A stretch of 58,009 nucleotides of DNA from Bacteroidia bacterium (lineage in GTDB: Bacteria; Bacteroidota; Bacteroidia; AKYH767-A; OLB10): contig JAGOJO010000003.1 in the NCBI GenBank assembly GCA_017995075.1, positions 25,220 to 83,228 on the forward strand. The letters run 5' to 3'. A program made the position numbers and the translations under genes. The notes beneath the pieces are model-generated. The model did no database searches. It was not told the origin of the DNA and was given only the letters and a program-made list of their open reading frames with translations. Numbering within the stretch: the first letter of the stretch is position 1; each line of letters opens with the position of its first letter. This document shows, piece by piece, positions 55,374-58,009 of this stretch.

Positions 55374-56114
55374 TCAATCTTTAGATACATTATACACCAG
55401 TGCTAAGGCTGTCAGCAAACTGGCGAGGGGGATAAGTTTAGTCGCAAAGCGGTCGAAGGCTTTGTTGCGTCCGGGTGGAACATAAATCACATCTTTCGGG
55501 AGCACCATGAACTCATTGGCAGCCGATGAGGTAAGATCTATTCTGATTGTTTCCGTACCACGGATCACTTTAATTTCTGTTGTTTTGGAATAGTCGGTGA
55601 AACCGTTTGCCTTTCCGATCATGTCTACCAAACGGGTATAATCTGTGTGGAAAGTATAATTTCCCGGACGTTGAACCTCACCAAGTACTGTTACCGAGTT
55701 ACTCATTAAACGTAAACTCAACACCGGATTCTGGATAAGCGCGCTATAGGATTTCTTCAGCAGCTCTTCTGCCTTAGGAATGGTAAGTCCTTCGAGTTTA
55801 ACTTTTCCGATCTGCGGAAGTGTTACCTCCCCGTTCGGGTCAATCATCACCCACTTACCGGATTCTTCCGGAGTGCTGTATACAGTATGAATAGATCCGA
55901 TACTCAGATCATCATGACCCCAGATACTCAACGAGATTTTATCTCCCGGAGCCAGGGACTTTTCATACGTTTCTGGCTCAGTATTCGCTCCTCCCTTTTT
56001 TGCATCGGTTTGGTACAACGCATACTTGTTGCAGGAACTAAACATGAGCACTACAATCATGCTTGTAACAAACAGGATTGCTGCTTTTAATAAAAATTCG
56101 GTTTTTACTTTCAT
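55374..56114 (-). CDS. wza: Wza-type polysaccharide export lipoprotein
   Basis: 246-residue outer-membrane export protein. Lipoprotein signal with Cys about 28 (VVLMFSSCNKYALYQT). Poly_export domain: LAPGDKISLSIWGHDDLSIGSI (about 55-75), VMIDPNGEVTLPQIGKVKLEGLTIPKAEELLKKSY; SLBB domain: VTVLGEVQRPGNYTFHTDYTRLVDMIGKANG (about 145-175). A C-terminal hydrophobic helix (RFATKLIPLASLLTALALVYNVS) is the outer-membrane-crossing helix of Wza-type proteins. Forms the outer-membrane pore for capsule or exopolysaccharide with Wzc. First gene of the operon; no phylum-type promoter was found upstream. Confidence 0.9.
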   Translation of the reverse strand: MKVKTEFLLKAAILFVTSMIVVLMFSSCNKYALYQTDAKKGGANTEPETYEKSLAPGDKISLSIWGHDDLSIGSIHTVYSTPEESGKWVMIDPNGEVTLPQIGKVKLEGLTIPKAEELLKKSYSALIQNPVLSLRLMSNSVTVLGEVQRPGNYTFHTDYTRLVDMIGKANGFTDYSKTTEIKVIRGTETIRIDLTSSAANEFMVLPKDVIYVPPGRNKAFDRFATKLIPLASLLTALALVYNVSKD

Positions 56115-56388
56115 GGCGGTTTTGGTCTTTACATCCGCACGGAGGCACCATCACTTATAGCAATTAAACTGCAAACGGTTTGAAAGGGTTACAAAAACGA
56201 ATAAAATCTGTTTTCGGTTGAAAAGTAATTTACGAGACAAAACCGTGGTAATGGGTTGATTTACAAAGCAGATAACGGGTAAAATATTACAATTCCTTCG
56301 CTATAAAATACGAAGAAAAAAGTGAATTGTTACATTGTTTTCGAAGAAATTGAGGGGTGTTTCTTGCAGAATTTGACTTTTTCATCCA
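56115..56388. other. Intergenic region upstream of wza
   Basis: AT-rich, no supported gene. No minus-strand TAnnTTTG or inverted repeat was recognised; a promoter for the wza operon must lie here but could not be identified. Confidence 0.4.
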
Positions 56389-56431
56389 ATAAAAAACCGA
56401 AGACCGGATTTTAATCTCCAGCCTTCGGTCG
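56389..56431 (-). terminator. Terminator of the 56451-57293 gene
   Basis: On the minus strand ACCGAAG pairs with CTTCGGT, with inner CTGG/CCGG-like pairing around GAGATTAAAATC, followed by TTTTTTATTGG. Confidence 0.75.
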
Positions 56432-56450
56432 TTTGTTGTTTCAAGTATCC

Positions 56451-57293
56451 TTATCGCACCATTAACTTCACCTGATGTTGCTCGTCGCCTGCTGAAAGTA
56501 CACAGGTGTAAATTCCACTTTGCAGATTGGCTGTATTGATCTCTGCTTTGTAATTACCTGCACTGAGTGTCTCCTGTAAGATGACTTCCACCAGTCGACC
56601 CTGCAGGTCATACACACGGATATCCGCCTGCGAAGTAGTATTCAGTGAGAAAGGTAACAAGGCATAATCCGAAGCCGGATTTGGTTGCGGCGCAGAAAGT
56701 GAAATGTTTAGTGGATTCAATTCCGGAGTTCCGGTACTCATGCTCAGCGCAACGTCATCAATCAACATCCAGGTGCCGATAGTAGCACCGCTTCCGCTGT
56801 TTCCAATTGTAAAGGAAATTAAGGCTGTTGCAGGTGTTCCCGCTACGATAGTGGAAATAGGCACCACCGCTTGCGTATAGACGGAAGCGTTAGTAGTGGA
56901 GGTAAGTCCGCCCGCTGCTGTTCCATTGTTATTGGCATCGTAAAAAATGATAGAAGTCGCCAACTCGTCCGTACCCAGCAAATTCGCTTTGTAATAGAAA
57001 GTCATGCTTCCATAGGTTTGTGAAACGGGGAATCCGGTTCCTCCTGTTCCTGAGCAAGTCGCCAAACCAGGAAATGGATTTCCTAGGGCGTTTACTACTT
57101 CCATCCGCAATGCAGAAGCTCCACCATGCTGATCATTCGATTGTGTAACCGGAGTAGCAAGGCCTTGTAAATTGTTGGTGTTCCAGTCCGTAGGATTTAA
57201 ACCCGTCCAGTTTTCAAATCCCGAATTCGGAACCTGCGCAAACAGCATTGATTGCAGTGTAATTGCACATAAAGAGAGTAATAGTTTTTTCAT
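56451..57293 (-). CDS. Small T9SS-sorted jelly-roll protein
   Basis: 280 residues. Signal peptide MKKLLLSLCAITLQSMLFAQ. Residues about 21-185 form a jelly-roll, carbohydrate-binding-like domain beginning VPNSGFENWTGLNPTDWNTNN, with GASALRMEV, YGSMTFYYKANLLGTDELATSIIFYDANN and MLIDDVALS, the pattern of PCMD/CBM-like domains of Bacteroidota. A T9SS sorting domain is at about 198-280 (APQPNPASDYALL ... SGIYTCVLS, ending VKLMVR). Function unknown, likely surface glycan binding. Its 5' side, 36 bp upstream, is the 41-bp repeat array. Confidence 0.87.
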   Translation of the reverse strand: MKKLLLSLCAITLQSMLFAQVPNSGFENWTGLNPTDWNTNNLQGLATPVTQSNDQHGGASALRMEVVNALGNPFPGLATCSGTGGTGFPVSQTYGSMTFYYKANLLGTDELATSIIFYDANNNGTAAGGLTSTTNASVYTQAVVPISTIVAGTPATALISFTIGNSGSGATIGTWMLIDDVALSMSTGTPELNPLNISLSAPQPNPASDYALLPFSLNTTSQADIRVYDLQGRLVEVILQETLSAGNYKAEINTANLQSGIYTCVLSAGDEQHQVKLMVR

Positions 57294-57328
57294 GGTATTT
57301 TGGTTGGTTAGTTATCATTATAAAATTA

Positions 57329-57530
57329 GTGAATTACCGCATACCCCGAGTGAGGAACGCTTGTCGTGACCTGTAGTTAGCTTGCCGCTTGGAACCTCGG
57401 GGGTGAATTGCCGCAGGCCCCGAGTGAGGAACGAACCTCGGGGGTGAATTGCCGCAGGCCCCGAGTGAGGAACGAACCTCGGGGGTGAATTGCCGCAGGC
57501 CTCGAGTGAGGAACGAACCTCGGGGGTGAG
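57329..57530. repeat. 41-bp tandem repeats with complementary arms
   Basis: Three complete 41-bp units (57395-57435, 57436-57476, 57477-57517), a partial unit (57518-57530) and a diverged upstream copy (57329-57359) separated from the array by a 33-nt insertion (57360-57392). Each unit carries CTCGGGG and CCCCGAG, which are reverse complements. Unit length is not a multiple of three, and there are no variable spacers. It lies upstream of the minus-strand gene at 57293. Confidence 0.85.
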
Positions 57531-57666
57531 TTGGTGAATTGGTGAATTATTTCCGACTGCAAAATTATATTCTCTATCATAGCTTTTCATGAAGTACCAC
57601 ATGAATAATCTCATAATAACACTCTAGAAATTCAAGTTAAGAAAACCACAAATATCCCGCGAAGCG

Positions 57667-57874
57667 GCCGTATGTAGCCCTATCCCGCGCCAGCGGCCGT
57701 ATATAGCCGTATGTAGCCGTATGCACCCGTATCCCGCGCCAGCGGCCGTATATAGCCGTATATAGCCGTATAAAACCGTATGTAGCCGTATGCACCCGTA
57801 TCCCGCGCCAGCGGCCGTATAAAACCGCATAAAACCGTATATAGCCGTATATAGCCGTATGCAGCCGCAAGCAG
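57667..57874. repeat. 10-bp repeat array with higher-order structure
   Basis: Monomers of exactly 10 bp (GCCGTATATA, GCCGTATGTA, GCCGTATGCA, CCCGTATCCC and close variants) form blocks of 2, 4, 6 and 6 monomers (57667-57686, 57696-57735, 57745-57804, 57814-57873). The blocks are divided by a constant 9-bp linker GCGCCAGCG (57687-57695, 57736-57744, 57805-57813). Each of the first three blocks ends with a (C/G)CC(G/C)TATCCC monomer before the linker. A related TATCCCGCGAAGCG lies just before the first block. Reading frames over it are an artefact of the repeat. Confidence 0.88.
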
Positions 57875-57888
57875 CCCCCCAGGGCTGC
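57871..57888. other. Perfect hairpin at the end of the 10-bp array
   Basis: GCAGCCC-CCCA-GGGCTGC, seven base pairs with a four-base loop. There is no T-run on the plus strand, so it is not a standard terminator. Confidence 0.5.
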
Positions 57889-57975
57889 CCCCTGACTTTT
57901 TAACATTCCCCTCCTCAAAAGCCATCCACTTATCCCCCATTTCAACTTTGAAAAAGGCTAATTTCGTCTTCAATT

Positions 57976-58009
57976 ATGCCGCAAGTAAGTATCATCAATC
58001 AATCACGCC
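57976..58009 (+). CDS. Start of a gene cut by the window edge, possibly a glycosyltransferase
   Basis: ATG at 57976 followed by an open frame of eleven codons (MPQVSIINQSR). The M-P-x-V-S-I-I pattern resembles the first strand of family 2 glycosyltransferases, and an exopolysaccharide export operon is nearby. TAATTTCG (57959-57966) is a weak -7 box. The evidence is very short, so this is a suggestion only. Confidence 0.3.
   Translation, partial: MPQVSIINQSR

Noticed and set aside
57329-57530. CRISPR-like array
   Set aside because: The units abut directly with no variable spacers and no cas genes are near; it is a plain tandem repeat.
57318-57973. Several minus-strand open frames of 67-102 codons (Tyr/Arg/Gly-rich repeats such as YGYIRLYTA)
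   Set aside because: They arise from the tandem repeats read in different frames; unit lengths of 41, 10 and 9 bp do not keep one frame, and no start context supports them.

Overview
The window looks like a chromosomal segment of a Bacteroidota (Bacteroidetes) bacterium. Three things support this. At least eleven secreted proteins end in a C-terminal domain of the type IX secretion system (T9SS) sorting kind (PNP motif near the start, a G-x-Y core, basic end). Promoter boxes match the phylum consensus TTTG-N19/20-TAnnTTTG. TetR-TolC-MFP-RND and wza-wzc-wzx gene orders occur. No rRNA, tRNA, insertion sequence, prophage or true CRISPR array was seen, and genus cannot be told.

Layout. 1-1298: 3' part of RNase R. 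1301-8702: two minus-strand T9SS cargo proteins (a BNR/sortilin-type propeller and a beta-rich surface protein) flanking a small outer-membrane protein. 8848-9348: a DUF1761 membrane protein. 9494-16030: a regulatory block made of a nine-PKD-repeat secreted protein, an ECF sigma factor, a protein with an inner-membrane helix plus an outer-membrane beta-barrel (resembling the dual membrane-spanning anti-sigma factors), a LytS-type histidine kinase and a LytTR response regulator. 16140-24346: a LamG cargo protein, a PNGase F-like/LamG cargo protein, a fatty acid desaturase and a propeller cargo protein. 24678-30842: a TetR-controlled RND efflux operon with a clear operator in its promoter. 31161-33661: an AT-rich pair, a TraB/GumN-like protein and a P-loop ATPase. 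33822-38557: two tandem paralogous Gly-rich T9SS proteins. 38921-42434: housekeeping genes (DEAD-box helicase with a structured leader, M48 lipoprotein protease, PGI/PMI isomerase, DUF4907 lipoprotein). 42747-51787: a giant 2517-residue T9SS protein with a 4-bp-overlapping partner. 51799-56114: the exopolysaccharide export operon wza-wzc-wzx on the minus strand. 56451-57293: a small T9SS protein. 57329-57888: two unusual tandem-repeat arrays, followed by a possible glycosyltransferase start at the right edge.

How it fits together. Most of the coding capacity builds a cell surface: T9SS-exported adhesin or enzyme-like proteins, polysaccharide export and an efflux pump. The most interesting candidate system is the 9494-16030 block. 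There a secreted PKD protein sits directly upstream of an ECF sigma factor and a putative envelope-spanning anti-sigma factor, next to a two-component system. This could be a surface-sensing circuit reaching from the outer membrane to RNA polymerase. The second is the right-end repeat region: a 41-bp array whose arms can pair in two alternative registers, and a 10-bp array with a higher-order organisation.

Residue positions are estimates from nucleotide coordinates. Family calls come from motif recognition, not from database searches.
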